NCBI GenBank assembly: GCA_030522415.1
Contig: CM060112.1
Span: 13,430,001-13,494,000 of the forward strand
Source of the DNA: Channallabes apus
Taxonomy: Eukaryota > Chordata > Actinopteri > Siluriformes > Clariidae
Length of the DNA stretch: 64,000 nt
Direction of reading: 5' to 3'
Part shown: piece after piece, positions 44,683 through 55,430 of the stretch
Layout of the letters: every line of letters starts with the position of its first letter
Position numbering within the stretch: the stretch's first letter is position 1
Notes under the pieces: generated by a model
Databases searched by the model: none
The model's input: the letters and a program-made list of their open reading frames with translations, nothing else
What the model was told of the DNA's origin: nothing
Made by a program: the position numbers and the translations under genes

Positions 44683-45120
44683 GGCGATCGACTGCATGCA
44701 CATTGCTATAAAGGCGCCATCTGAAGACGAATTTGCATATGTGAATCGGAAACATTTCCATTCAATAAACATGCAAATAATATGTGATGCTCAAATGCGC
44801 CTAACAAATATTGTGGCAAGGTGGTCTGGGTCAACCCATGATTCATTCATCCTCACAAACAGCATGGCTTTTTCGTTTGGTTTTGCCAAAGTGGAGTCAT
44901 TACCATATTTATACGGGGGAGGAGGCAGGGAGGGGTTTTGCGCTCGTGCACGTGCGCTCAATTTCACGTTAATTCGGATGTACAAAGAGAATATGCGTGG
45001 GATTCCGTGTAACCGGCAGTGTTTCATACATCAGATTTTTTTACTGCGTATGCACATTTACAGCTTTGTCCGTACGCAATGTTTAAGTATGAATTCAACG
45101 CAAGTCTATGTACATGAGGC
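44683..45120 (+). pseudogene. PIF/Harbinger transposase fragment and right end
   Basis: An open stretch reads IDCMHIAIKAPSEDEFAYVN, then INMQIICDAQMRLTNIVARW and STHDSFILTNS (44686-44866). These are central blocks of the HARBI1-like DDE nuclease, with the first catalytic Asp (DCMH) and second (ICDA) present. The third residue and the rest are missing. After 44870 the sequence is non-coding and ends TACATGAGGCCCC, which fits a Harbinger terminal repeat. A dead, internally deleted copy. Confidence 0.75.
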
Positions 45121-45330
45121 CCCTGGAGTCTATCCCAGGAGGCTTAAGGCACAAGGCAGGGTACACCCTGGACAGGTGCCAATCCATTGCACGGCACACA
45201 CATATACACAGACAATCATTCACACACTATGGGCAATTTTGGAACGCCGATTAGCCTAACCTGCATATCTTTGGGCTGTGGGAGGAAACCCACCAAGCAC
45301 GGGGAGAACATGAAAACTTTAGATGGATAT
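45121..45330. repeat. Common fish repeat with GGGAGGAAACCC / GGGGAGAACATG
   Basis: Contains GGACAGGTGCCAATCCATTG, CTATGGGCAATTTTGG, GGGCTGTGGGAGGAAACC and CACGGGGAGAACATG, phrases of an interspersed repeat widespread in fish. Class not assigned. Confidence 0.6.
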
Positions 45331-45345
45331 CAAACATTACACATC

Positions 45346-46373
45346 TTACCCACTCATTCCTTCCTTTCCCAAAAAAGGTGGTTTGTAAATGCTGATTACA
45401 CCTTTTAAGTTATGCAAAATAATCAAACATATGCACAGGAATAAAACATGAAGAAGATCGGAGAGGTAAACTGGTGCTAGGTTGTGTAACGATTTATACA
45501 CAAAGAGGAGGATTTTTAAATAAATTCTCTGAGAGACTGGCAGCCAATGTAGATCTTTCAGAATAGGAGTGATGTGATCATGTTTACGACATTTACGAAG
45601 AAATCTTGCTGCTGCATTTTGGACAAGCTGTAAGCAAGCAATTTGAGATTTGGAGATACCGCAGTTTAATGAATTGCAGTAATCTTGACGAGCCGTAATG
45701 AATGCATGAACCGCCGTTTCTAGAGTTTTGGGGGTGAGGAAGTGTTTCATTTTGGCGAGTAGTCGAAGCTGATAAAAACTGGATCCAATAACGGAGGTGA
45801 TATGTTTATCAAATTTTAAATGCTGGTCAATGAGAACACCCAGGTTACGCACCTGTGATGATCTGAAGTCCAGATCAGGGCTGAAACTCTCATTAGGACC
45901 AAAAACAATTACCTTCGGTCTTGTCTTCATTTAGAAAGAGAAAGTTTTGAGCTATCCATGATTTAACCTCCTCTAGACACTGCAAAAGATTAGTAGTAGC
46001 AGTAACGTTCTTTCTTTTGATAAAAGATATTTCCGTAAGATAGAACCCAGAGGTAGCATATAGAGAGAGAACAAAGATGGAGCCAGAATAGAGCCTTGTG
46101 GAAGGCCACAGGTCAAAGATGCCAGGAAGAAGTGAAATTACCCATCTTTACTAAAAACTTTCTATCAGACAAATATGACTGAAACCATTTCAAAACATTC
46201 GCTTTTAGACCCACCCAAGACTCTAATCTAGATAGTAGTATGGAGTGATCGACAGTATCAAAGGCCGTTGATAGATCCAGGAGAAGCAGAATCACAGAGT
46301 CTCCAGAGTCAGTGGATTTACGCATTGCAAGTTCTCCAAAGTGAAAAAAACTTATTAACACCAACTTTCTCAA
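45346..46373 (-). pseudogene. LINE family X copy 2, RT fragments
   Basis: Minus strand. At 46373-46150 the RT palm appears: LLLLDLSTAFDTVDHSILLSRL (first catalytic Asp) and WFQSYLSDRKF. The FADD region is broken around 45940-46110. At 45930-45430 follow VIVFGPNE, VRNLGVLIDQHLKFDKHI, HAFITARQDYCNSL, LQLVQNAAARFL, KHDHITPILKDLHWLPV and FVYKSLHNLAPVYLSDLL. It matches the copy at 8454-9035 in type. Stops and frame changes make it inactive. Confidence 0.78.
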
Positions 46374-46381
46374 ATTAATTC

Positions 46382-47458
46382 AAATATTTATTATTTGGAG
46401 TGTCATTATTGATGTCACGTACATTCACATCAGAAGAGACCAGAGCGACAAAAGTCATTATTTCTCTATGGAGAGTCGGCGAATTGGCCGAACAAAGCAA
46501 ATTCACTGGCAGCGAAGCGAATTAGGTGACCAGAGCGAAAAAGTGTAGTTAAAAGTCAGTTAACCTTATGTAATGAGTTATGACGCGGTTCGGTGAAAAC
46601 CAATTCTAATATATAGATTTACCAACGCCCCACGGGAACAGGCTAAATCAAACATTCCAATGAGCAAACAAAGTGAATAAAGCAAATTCAACAACGAAGC
46701 TTCTTCAACGACCTTGGCGACGTGTTCATTTTGGTCTCTCCTGGTGTGAACGTACAGTGAGAGCCATGTTGGGGCACCGTTAGTGATCACACTACATGTG
46801 TACCGTGTCCAGCTGAACCATGCCAGAATCCACCTGTGTACCATATCCCCGTACAGAACGGAGTGATCAGGGGTGTAGTGGTAAAATAAGAAGTGGGTGA
46901 ACTACGCATTCTGTGATCACATTTTGTGCATAAACTATACTATGATGTGCATTTAGATCAATTGAGAAGTGGGTAAACTCTAATTCTGAAATTTCAGAGG
47001 TGGGTAAACCATGTTTACTTGCGTTTAGCCTCCACTACAGCCCTGGGAGTGATTACACTGGTCAAACTCTTACACTGCTACACTGGTCTGGAGGCCACTC
47101 AGCGGGCAGGTTAACCACCATGTTAACCACCATGCTACCGCTCCCTAGTCAGAGGGCCTGTAAGGCTGTTAACATGCCCCCCTTCCCTCCCCCCTGAAGT
47201 CAGGGGCCCCATGGTAGGGGCCCTTATAATCAGATGGCCCTCTAAAGGTACACTACACCCTCCTCCCTAGGGCCTCCTAGTAGGGCCCTCATAATCAGAG
47301 GGCCCTCTAAAAGCCCCCAAAGCCCCCATCCTCCCTAGGACCCCCTGGTAGCCAGAAGGACCATAATAGGAGGGCCTAAGAGGGCCTTCTAAAAGTAGGC
47401 TCCCATGCACCCATTTCCCTTTAAAGTTCCTATAGCAGGGCCGGGGGCCCCCTGAAAG
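46382..47458. repeat. Repeat E, copy 1
   Basis: From about 46550 to 47458 this is the reverse complement of 59378-60242. It includes ATGAGTTATGACGCGGTTCG, GGGGCACCGTTAGTGATCAC, CACCTGTGTACCATATCCCC and a GGGCCCTC-rich block at 47200-47450. Small differences occur but length and order are the same. It extends left of the shared part to about 46382. No recognised transposase; open frames are not conserved in frame between the copies. Confidence 0.8.
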
Positions 47459-47785
47459 CACCGGATACGAGTGTTGGATTACAAATTTATAAAATGTTAA
47501 ATCTATCCAACATTATAGTATATAAACTGAAAAAGTTTATACAGTTTGTACAGTAAATTGGATTTTACATTTTATGGGAAAGATGATGACATTCTAAGCA
47601 GATCAAGTCTGGCAGCCCAGGTGTCTGAGACATAACTCTTTGTCTTTATGTACTTCCTGACCATCGGGCTATTATTGTAGAGTTATTGGTGTTTGTAAAC
47701 ACCAACATTGTAAAAAATTTAAAATTAAAAATCACAGAAAAAATAAAAGACCAAATAAAGTTGTAAAGCATTATCTGGGCCAATG
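47459..47785. other. No recognised feature
   Basis: AT-rich non-coding sequence between repeat E and the ISL2EU-like element. Confidence 0.5.
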
Positions 47786-47847
47786 CGCTACTTGCACGGC
47801 GACTTCCGCATTCTTTTCAATAGGGCTCAGTCAGTTCCGGTTTAGCA

Positions 47848-47930
47848 ATGGCTACGTTCTACACCCGCCGTCTCCAGGATCTCCCACGGATCAACGTTAC
47901 TGACGTGCATCGTATTTGCAAAATAATCAT
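47848..47930 (+). pseudogene. ISL2EU-like ORF, first exon remnant
   Basis: ATG at 47848 just inside the left terminal repeat reads MATFYTRRLQDLPRINVTDV, then decays into AT-rich sequence after about 25 codons. Similar N-termini are found on nuclease ORFs of THAP/YqaJ-type fish transposons. The rest of the gene is lost. Confidence 0.4.
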
Positions 47931-47977
47931 ATTATATAAGAATATATATGTATTATATACTATATACGAACTTATTA

Positions 47978-48310
47978 AAGCCAAAGTCAACTTTATTGTC
48001 AATTCTGCCACGTGTACAGGACATACAGAGAAATTAAATGGCATTACTCTCAGACCCTTGGTGGATAACAGATAAGATTAAATACATAAAGTAGAATTTT
48101 TTAAATAAAAATATGAATAAATAGAATTATACATATAATATATATTAAAAAATACAATATACAAGTAGGGCACATGGCAGAGAGTGCAAATGCAGACAGA
48201 GTAGAGCAAATGCAGACATACTGTACAGTGCAAATAGAGCTTGTAAGTATGATAAAGTGATGGAGAGCAGCTCTGTAACATACAATAGTCTTATGAGGTA
48301 GACTAAGGGT
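47978..48310 (-). mobile_element. LINE 3' UTR fragment (L2/Rex1-like)
   Basis: Left edge AAGTCAACTTTATTGTCAAT is, on the minus strand, a LINE tail of the ATTGACAATAAAGTTGACTT type. The body repeats GTGCAAATGCAGACA, as L2-type 3' UTRs do, and resembles 53133-53379. No protein part left. Confidence 0.5.
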
Positions 48311-48318
48311 AGTATATA

Positions 48319-49151
48319 CAGGACCTTCTCAAAAAATTTGCATATTGTGATGAAGTTCATTATTTTCTGTAATGTACTGATAAACATTAGACTTTCATAT
48401 ATTTTAGATTCATTACACACAACTGAAGTAGTTCAAGCCTTTTATTGTTTTAATATTGATGATTGTGGCATACAGCTCATGAAAACCCAAAATCCCTATC
48501 TCAAAAAATTAGCATATCATGAAAAGGTTCTCTAAACAAGCTATTAACCTAATCATCTGAATCAACTAATTAACTCTAAACACCTGCAAAAGATTCCTGA
48601 GGCTTTTAAAAACTCCCAGCCTGGTTCATTACTCAAAACCGCAATCATGGGTAAGACTGCCGACCTGACTGCTGTCCAGAAGGCCATCATTGACACCCTC
48701 AAGCAAGAGGGTAAGACACAGAAAGACATTTCTGAACGAATAGGCTGTTCCCAGAGTGCTGTATCAAGGCACCTCAGTGGGAAGTCTGTGGGAAGGAAAA
48801 AGTGTGGCAGAAAACGCTGCACAACGAGAAGAGGTGACCGCGCCCTGAGGAAGATTGTGGAGAAGGACCGATTCCAGACCTTGGGGGACCTGCGGAAGCA
48901 GTGGACTGAGTCTGGAGTAGAAACATCCAGAGCCACCGTGTACAGGCGTGTGCAGGAAATGGGCTACAGGTTGCAATGTCATTGCATGTCATTCGGAATT
49001 GTATGCCAAAATCATCAATATTAAAACAATAAAAGGCTTGAACTACTTCAGTTTGTGTGTAATGAATCTAAAATATATGAAAGTCTAATGTTTATTAGTA
49101 CAGAAAATAATGAACTTTATCGCAACATGCTAATTTTTTGAGAAGGACCTG
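48319..49151 (+). mobile_element. Tc1 family C, internally deleted copy
   Basis: 833 bp, ends CAGGACCTTCTCAAAAAATT and its reverse, TA flanks. Both inverted repeats match 28970-29456 at the right. Only the first part of the transposase remains, joined near 48990 directly to the right arm. Confidence 0.9.
48647..49024 (+). pseudogene. Tc1 family C transposase, DNA-binding domain only
   Basis: ATG at 48647 reads MGKTADLTAVQKAIIDTLKQ. Two helix-turn-helix units are visible: KTQKDISERIGCSQSAVSRH (residues 24-43) and later FQTLGDLRKQW with SRATVYRRVQEMGY (about 75-107), joined by a basic GRKKCGRKRC linker. The frame stays open for about 108 family-like codons, then runs 17 codons into the right arm before a stop. 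The catalytic domain is entirely deleted. If expressed it would bind the terminal repeats but could not cut. Confidence 0.85.
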
Positions 49152-49281
49152 TATATAGATAACACATTGTAAATACTACCCCTGTACTGTGTTCTGTAAA
49201 TGTACAGGCACGCTGAACGTGTAGCTCTTGTAGATGTTTTTTTAGCTCCTCCACTTCATTAGAACGTTCTTTTATTTTAAC

Positions 49282-49374
49282 TAGGGTTGTTCCGATTCCG
49301 ATACTGGTATCGGAAATGCTACCGATACCACAAAAAAATCTGTCATCGGAATATAAATATATATATTTACACAA

Positions 49375-49440
<66 letters not shown>

Positions 49441-49551
49441 GTACAGATACACACACCCAGGTATCGGATCGGTACTCGGTATCGGCCGATACCCTGAGCC
49501 CAAGTATCGGATTAGTATCGGGAGGGGAAAAATGGTATCGGAACATCTCTA
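49282..49551. mobile_element. hAT MITE family F, copy 1
   Basis: 270 bp. Ends TAGGGTTGTTCCGATTCCG and GGTATCGGAACATCTCTA are inverted. Exact 8-bp target duplication ATTTTAAC at 49274-49281 and 49552-49559. The centre is a TA microsatellite (49389-49429). A second copy is at 52232-53132. Confidence 0.92.
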
Positions 49552-49648
49552 ATTTTAACACGTCAGGTCTAATAATGAAGGCTCAGGAATGTTACAGTAA
49601 TCATGATTCATCGTTACGTCCATGGGTACGGGTTCGACAGGTACCACT

Positions 49649-49990
49649 TCAGCAGGACCGCGATGCTTTAACGGCGTAATCATTCCAGGCTAAAAGCACT
49701 GGTACAGTGCCAGTTACTAACTTTTTTCGTGCCTCTGGTGTTTGCGGTTCAATAATCTGATCATTGCTAAAATGTTTACTGCAAATCTTAGAATCGCTGG
49801 TAGGACAAAAATCGTCTCGGCGTATGTTCACAAGCCGCCACCATTTTCTAAGGTCCACATCTGAAGGAAAACTTTGAAAACTGCAGAAGATGTACACAGC
49901 GGAACACAACAGTGTATGTTCTATACCTTCTGCTGTCTCTGAAATATATAAACACTTTTTTCTGAACATTTCCTCCAAACTCCAACACAA
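49649..49990 (-). pseudogene. THAP zinc-finger domain remnant
   Basis: THAP domains are C2CH zinc-binding DNA-recognition modules common in transposases. Minus strand: CCVPLC (the Cys-x3-Cys pair, about 49912-49895) in one frame, then after a frameshift FQSFPSDVDLRKWWRLVNIRRDDF, with ICSKHF (Cys...His) and IIEPQTPEARKKL in another. All four zinc ligands are recognisable although the frame is broken. It sits just inside the right terminal repeat of the 47786-50066 element and points inward. Confidence 0.72.
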
Positions 49991-50066
49991 TGGCCGACAA
50001 ACCGGAACTCAGCGAGCCCTATTACTTCAAAGTGGAAGTACATCACGAGTCTGCGTGCAAGTAGTC

Positions 50067-52231
50067 CATTACTCTTCAGACAACTATTAAGAAAGGTTTC
50101 CAAGATTAGCCTGGTGTGCTATGGGTGTCAGGACTCTGGGGACTTTGGTGCCTTCTTTGGGGTTATGCTGAAGAAAGGAGAATTTAATGACTGACTTCAT
50201 TGCTCACAAAGATACACTAATTAAAGAGGTCGGGGTTCACCTGAAATCGGTCATCATTTGCACACGCTTTACTTGTGTTAATGTGAAATTTGGATGTTTT
50301 TTAAATCTTGTTCATCAAAATTAACAAATCTTTGAGTCATTTAGTTCATTTCATTATTTTGATTAGATTTGATCATTATTTTCAATAAAGTGAATACTTA
50401 ATTTTTACATGTACATGTACTGTTCACGCATGTGATGTGAAGCACCTTTCTTAGGCTGATGTGAAGCAATGGAGAAAAAGAAAATTGGTGGGGTTAGTGT
50501 TTGCAAAGAGAGTCCCCTTCCATAATAACACTGGGTAATTCTCCTTCAGGTGTTTTCTATCTTTTTTGCTTCTTGACCTCTGGTTCATAATGTTTCACAA
50601 AAACATTATCCAGAGAGATTTGTTTCTTCTGTGTTGCACAATTACACATCTGCAGGGCACAAAAAAAGGCACCACATTATCATTTATAAGGCATAGCACT
50701 CTGTTTGCCACAGTTTTGTTTAGATGATACTTCTCGGCAAAGGCTTGGACGTCACTCCACTTTGCACAAAATTATTTTATTGTGTGCATCAGCAGCAGCA
50801 CATTGCTCAGCTGAGAAATTACCTCTGATGATGAATGCAGATGTAAATCACTAATGCTGTTAATGGAACAGTTCCGGTGCTTCCTAGATGTAAAAGAAGT
50901 GAAAGATGACTCAATGTGAAAATTACTTCTGCATCCTATCAGTGGATCGTTAATCACACAAATCTTCCTACATATGTGAGCAACAAGACTGGGCACATCA
51001 AGGTACTGATGACCACACAGAGAAATACTGCAGGTCAAAGCCTTATCCACTAAATATGAAACCACACAAATATGAAGCCACATCAGTGGTACAGATGTAT
51101 TGAGACAGATAAAAATTACCCTTAAATGCTTTGTATTTGGAAAATGACTGTTTGCTATTAACAGACACATTTGAAAATTTTGCGAGGCTCATTGTGATGC
51201 AGTCTGGCATGTAAAACATTTATTCAGACTTTTGCACTGTTAAGCCACAAAATCAACAAACATACATTTTAATGCACATTCAAAATGTATTTATGCTGAA
51301 CTCAAACAATAACTAATGGGAGCTATCATTAAAAATGAATTTTGCTTCTACATGGTTAAACTGCATCACAAACGTTTTAAATCTAAGAAATCAGAGAGAA
51401 TTCATAAACTTCCTAAGCACAATATTACAACACATCCATATTTAAATAGCTAAGCAAATTAACATATTTTTAACTTTACAAAATTTATTAAATACATGCC
51501 TGTTTCAGAAAAACCGCCAGTTGAAGGTGCCCTCGCACGTGATGCAATGCCCTGAGCACTGATTGGACATGTCAAACTTTAAACTTGAAAACATAAAATT
51601 ATCCTTTTTTATTTTAGTTTCTTAATATTATGCAACAGTGTGACACATATTGGTCAACTAAAAAGTCAAGAAAATATAAACTGACCTCCAAAACATATTT
51701 TTTATATTAATATGATGACATTTTATATAGATATATAGAAATAACTCCTGAGTAATCAGTGATTTTGACACCAGCTGCCCTCCAACCTGGTCTGATGCAT
51801 ACTGATGCCCCATTCTAGTTGGAGTTCTCTTCACATGGAGACCACTAACTGCTGCTGAGTTTGTACTTAGTAGCACATTATGGTTTACTGATTTATGTGA
51901 TTACCCAGAACAGTTAACCTTGAGGCTAGCTTGGACTGCATTGATACAGGCAGTGTCACTATCGTGGCTTATGATTGCACTTGCTCAAATACTTAAAGAC
52001 TGAAATAGCCATGAATAGTTTTGTACCCAAGTCTCAATCACTGATAACTTGTTCCTGTTATACAAATAAACTTTGACCTCAGAACACAAAGTTGTCAAAG
52101 TGAACTTTGTCAATACGACCATGCAAACAGAATTTACACATCGGATCGAAATTTCGTCAGACTCCAGAAAAGGATTAAAAAAAAAAAAAAAAAGTAGTGC
52201 TTAGGCATACAACGGTGACATACTTTAGTAG
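50067..52231. other. Mostly unassigned AT-rich sequence
   Basis: No named feature. A fragment near 50308-50350 resembles the repeat at 34335-34830. An open frame on the minus strand (51170-50772, about 130 codons), with a further coding-looking stretch just past its stop (AKWSDVQAFAEKYHLNKTVA, about 50764-50700), shows no domain I recognise. It may be a decayed transposon gene. A poly-A run lies at 52177-52191. Confidence 0.4.
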
Positions 52232-53132
52232 TAGGGTTGTTCCGATTCTGATACTGGTATCGGAAATGCTGCCGATACCACAAAAAAATCTGGCATCGGA
52301 ATCGGCGAGTACTTGAGTCCACGTACCGATCCGATACCATTTTCCTAAACATAACCTATTTATGCCCGCTAGCTTTGCTAGCTTAGCTTACTTACAGAGT
52401 GTCACGGCGTGCGCCTGTGATGGGCGTGCGCCCAAATTGATATCGCTCCTCGCTCACTAGTTAGGCGGCCTCCCCCCCCTTTAGGTATGTGTAGTAGCAG
52501 GGCCGCAGAATCAGGCAACGGCCCATGAGCTATTGGCGCTATAAAACACAGCGGGGAGTGTAGCTCGGGGTCTGACTGTTGGGAAGCTGGACTTTGCGAC
52601 GCGGTGGATTTTATGAGAGACAGTGGCACAAGAGCGGGGCGATGTGATGCCCCCCAGAGACTTTAAAAAGGGGGGCGCCTTTGATCTCCGCGAGAGGAGT
52701 GCGTGAACGAGCTGCACGAGCTCCCGCGGCACCTTCACTTCCGCGTCGAGCCCGCCTTCGCATCCCTGCCGCCGAAGGGGAAAAGGCCGCAGAGAGCCTT
52801 TAACCCTTTCCTTACCCATTTTTCTAAATAAATTACCCTTTTTCCTGTAAGACCTCGCCTCGTGTCCGTGTTTCATGGTGTCGCCCGTGCACTTAGGGTC
52901 GAACCTGTTACACAGGGCTAGTAGTATTTTACTTAAAAAAGAAATTATATATATATATATTTTTTTATATTATGTATGTGTAATATATATATATATATAT
53001 ACACATACATAATATACACACACACACTGTACAGATACACACCCAGGTATCGGATCGGTACTCGGTATCGGCCGATACCCTGAGCCCAAGAATCGGTATC
53101 GGGAGGGAAAAAATGGTATCGGAACATCTCTA
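52232..53132. mobile_element. hAT MITE family F, copy 2, carrying a solo LTR
   Basis: Same ends as the copy at 49282-49551. Target duplication TTTAGTAG / TTTGGTAG (52224-52231 and 53133-53140; one mismatch). The extra length comes from a solo LTR at 52400-52912. A TA microsatellite again occupies the centre (52948-53000). Confidence 0.88.
52400..52912 (+). mobile_element. Solo LTR
   Basis: 513 bp bounded by TGTCACGG and CTGTTACA (TG...CA) and by CAGAG/CAGGG, a 5-bp target duplication with one mismatch. On the plus strand there is a TATAAA at 52540-52545 and an AATAAA at 52827-52832, the expected U3-R-U5 order. GC-rich, unlike the surrounding MITE. No internal retrotransposon sequence remains, so it probably arose by LTR-LTR recombination. 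Confidence 0.82.
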
Positions 53133-53379
53133 TTTGGTAGTGCAAATAACTCACATAACAAACAGACACAACAAGTAACAGAAGTGTACACAGGTTATGA
53201 CAGTCAAACAGGAAACATAACATGGACATTTAGAGTGTTGCAGATTACCACTTAAATATTACAGTGTCACAGGAAAATGCAGTATGGTGGTTGAAGTGAA
53301 TTGAGTGGAATAAATGTACGTAATGTAAAGTGCAAATGCAAATAGCAGCTTGGAGATATGTGATATACTGTATATTGTG
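53133..53379 (-). other. Probable 3' UTR of L2 copy d
   Basis: Words such as GTGCAAATGCAAATAGCAG resemble L2-type 3' UTRs. The sequence ends at ATATTGTG, which is repeated at 55250-55257 where the L2 copy d sequence resumes, so the hAT element between them was inserted into this UTR. Confidence 0.5.
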
Positions 53380-53516
53380 CAGTGGCGGCTGCTAGCTTTT
53401 GAAACAGGGGACGCTCATATTAGGCCTTCATCATAAAATTTTTTATTATAATTACATTTTTCATCATAAAAAATCATCTGCATATCCGCATGGGACTGAA
53501 CTCGAATCTCTGTAGC

Positions 53517-54776
53517 CAGGGGCGTTTCTAGGATTTTCTGGTAAGGGGGGCTCAGCCCCATAGATGTTTAACACAGAATCAGTACTCAAATGAGTTTTCT
53601 TGATCACACATGCTGTTTACCGTATAAACCCTTTTCTATGTACAGGTACAATCAAAAAATATAACCAGAAAACAGCATATAACTTTAAACTTACATTGAT
53701 TAGCAATATAAACAACACACCTATGAGGCTGGACAATGGAATAAACTGTGTGGGGGCCAATAGTGTCAAACATTTATCTGTTCATTCTTTGACAATACTG
53801 CTGCTTTTTGTTGGAAACTGGCAAACATAAAATTGGAAAGATAGTTTCTGATGCAATGATGCAATCAATATTGGGAACACAATGTTAATGTGCCTGAGAG
53901 ACTGAGCTTTCAAAGAACTGAACTGTAGAACTGAACACAGAACTGTAGATGGAAGGTTTTTCAAGTCACATGGGGAGTCTCCAAATGAGCAGCAGGTAAG
54001 AATAGAACATCTTTTTTTTCATGTGACTTGAAAAACCTTCCATCTACAGTTAAATATAAATATTAAAACTTTGATCACGTTATCTAGTTTAAATTAGTGT
54101 CTTAGCTACATCAATAAGACAGTAGGTTCTCTATTCTCAACCCCTTAAAATTTCATAGCTACTAGGCTATTAATTCAAATTCATTAATATATGGTAGACA
54201 AACATTTCTTTAATGTAATTTTAAAAAAGCATCTTTTTAATATCATTCTTTGTTTGTTTCTATTCATTAAAAAAGTAACTTTTTCTAAATCAAAGTGACA
54301 AAAACCCTACTCTAAGGCTAACAAATGTATTTTACGATTTGGGACATTATTTAATGCAATATTTATTACAAATATATTATTGTTTTGATATACAAACATT
54401 TATGTGCATAACTCTTAGCAATTAGGTTGAAACAGCTGGTGTGATGAGGGTGAAGACAGCGAAGATTTAACCGATTAATCCCTCATGACATTTTGTAAAC
54501 TGTATTTATGAGAAAGGACTGCACTGATGCAGATATAACAATTTATCGGAAAACACACACCTGGCCTTAATCCTCCTCCTGTGAGACCGCGCTGAAAGAC
54601 GGTGAAGAGCCGAATGAGCCGAAGTCTGCCGACACTTTCATATCAAATTTAAAGGGGACGATGATGGGGGACCAGCAATTTGTGTGAAGTTTATGGAGAA
54701 TTTTTAGGGGGGCTGAGTACAAATGTTAGGGCGGCTAAAGCCCCCCCTAAAAATGGCCTAGCGACGCGCTGCGCTG
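53517..54776. mobile_element. hAT-type element H nested in G
   Basis: Left end CAGGGGCGTTTCTAGG with GGGGGGCTCAGCCCC; right end GCTAAAGCCCCCCC with CCTAGCGACGCGCTG. Exact 8-bp duplication TCTGTAGC at 53509-53516 and 54777-54784. The interior is AT-rich with a perfect 32-bp inverted repeat and no transposase. Confidence 0.88.
53941..54051. repeat. Perfect 32-bp inverted repeat
   Basis: Arms 53941-53972 and 54020-54051 are exact reverse complements (starting AACTGTAGATGGAAGG), with a 47-base loop. A transcript across it would form a fully paired stem. Confidence 0.93.
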
Positions 54777-55430
54777 TCTGTAGCAATGATGTATACTTAA
54801 GACATGCTGTCAATCAAAAAGGGGTTCCGCCGTTTAAACAGCTCCTCCAATAATCATGCAGCAGCCCAGCGTCTTGTCCCACCCACTGCTCCATTCACCC
54901 CCAGAGAAGCTCAGCTTCCATGGAAGTGACGATTTTGGTGCATTTATCCAATTACCGTCCAGCTTTTCTGCAGTGAAAAAAGCTAGTCTGTGCTTCCCCA
55001 TAGAGATGCAGTGAAGCTGGGCTTCAGGGGGAGGGTTTAACGCGCTGTGCTGCACGGAAATGTATGACAAGAAAATCACGTCAAACAATCTACAATAAAT
55101 ACCTGATTCTGAACTAGCTAATCATGTAGTTGAACTAGCGCACTTTTATTAAAACCAATATAAATACGACAGTGCATATATGAGCATTTATTTTCTGACA
55201 TAGTAGAGGAAGTTGAGCTTCCCTTGTAGTCTTAGAGCAGCCGCCACTGATATTGTGCGTATATTTATGTTTGTGCTGTTTTTGTTATGTTAAATGTAAA
55301 CATGTCCATAGTATCTTTGGAGGGAGTTGATGAGTCTGATAGCTTGAGGGGAAAAAGCTGTTGCTTAGTCTGGTGGTCTTGCAGCGCATGCTCCGGTAGC
55401 GCTTGCCGGATGGTAAAACGGGTAAACAAG

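Larger units (their letters stand above)
47786..50066. mobile_element. Probable ISL2EU-type DNA transposon with nested insertions
   Basis: The two ends are inverted: CTACTTGCACG then AATAGGGCTCAGTCAG and GTTCCGGTTTAGC at the left (47790-47850), with the reverse at the right (49985-50066). From each end a coding remnant points inward: MATFYTRRLQDLPR at the left (plus) and a THAP zinc finger at the right (minus). Two convergent genes, one with THAP, fit ISL2EU-type elements; that assignment is an inference. Nested inside are a LINE 3' UTR (47978-48310), a Tc1 family C copy (48319-49151) and a hAT MITE (49282-49551). Confidence 0.55.
53380..55249. mobile_element. hAT-type element G with exact target duplication
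   Basis: Ends CAGTGGCGGCTGCTAGC and GAGCAGCCGCCACTG are inverted. Exact 8-bp duplication ATATTGTG at 53372-53379 and 55250-55257. About two-thirds of its length is another element (53517-54776). No transposase. Confidence 0.9.

Noticed and set aside
49367..49561. Open frames rich in Tyr-Ile repeats
   Set aside because: They translate the TA and CA microsatellite inside a hAT MITE.
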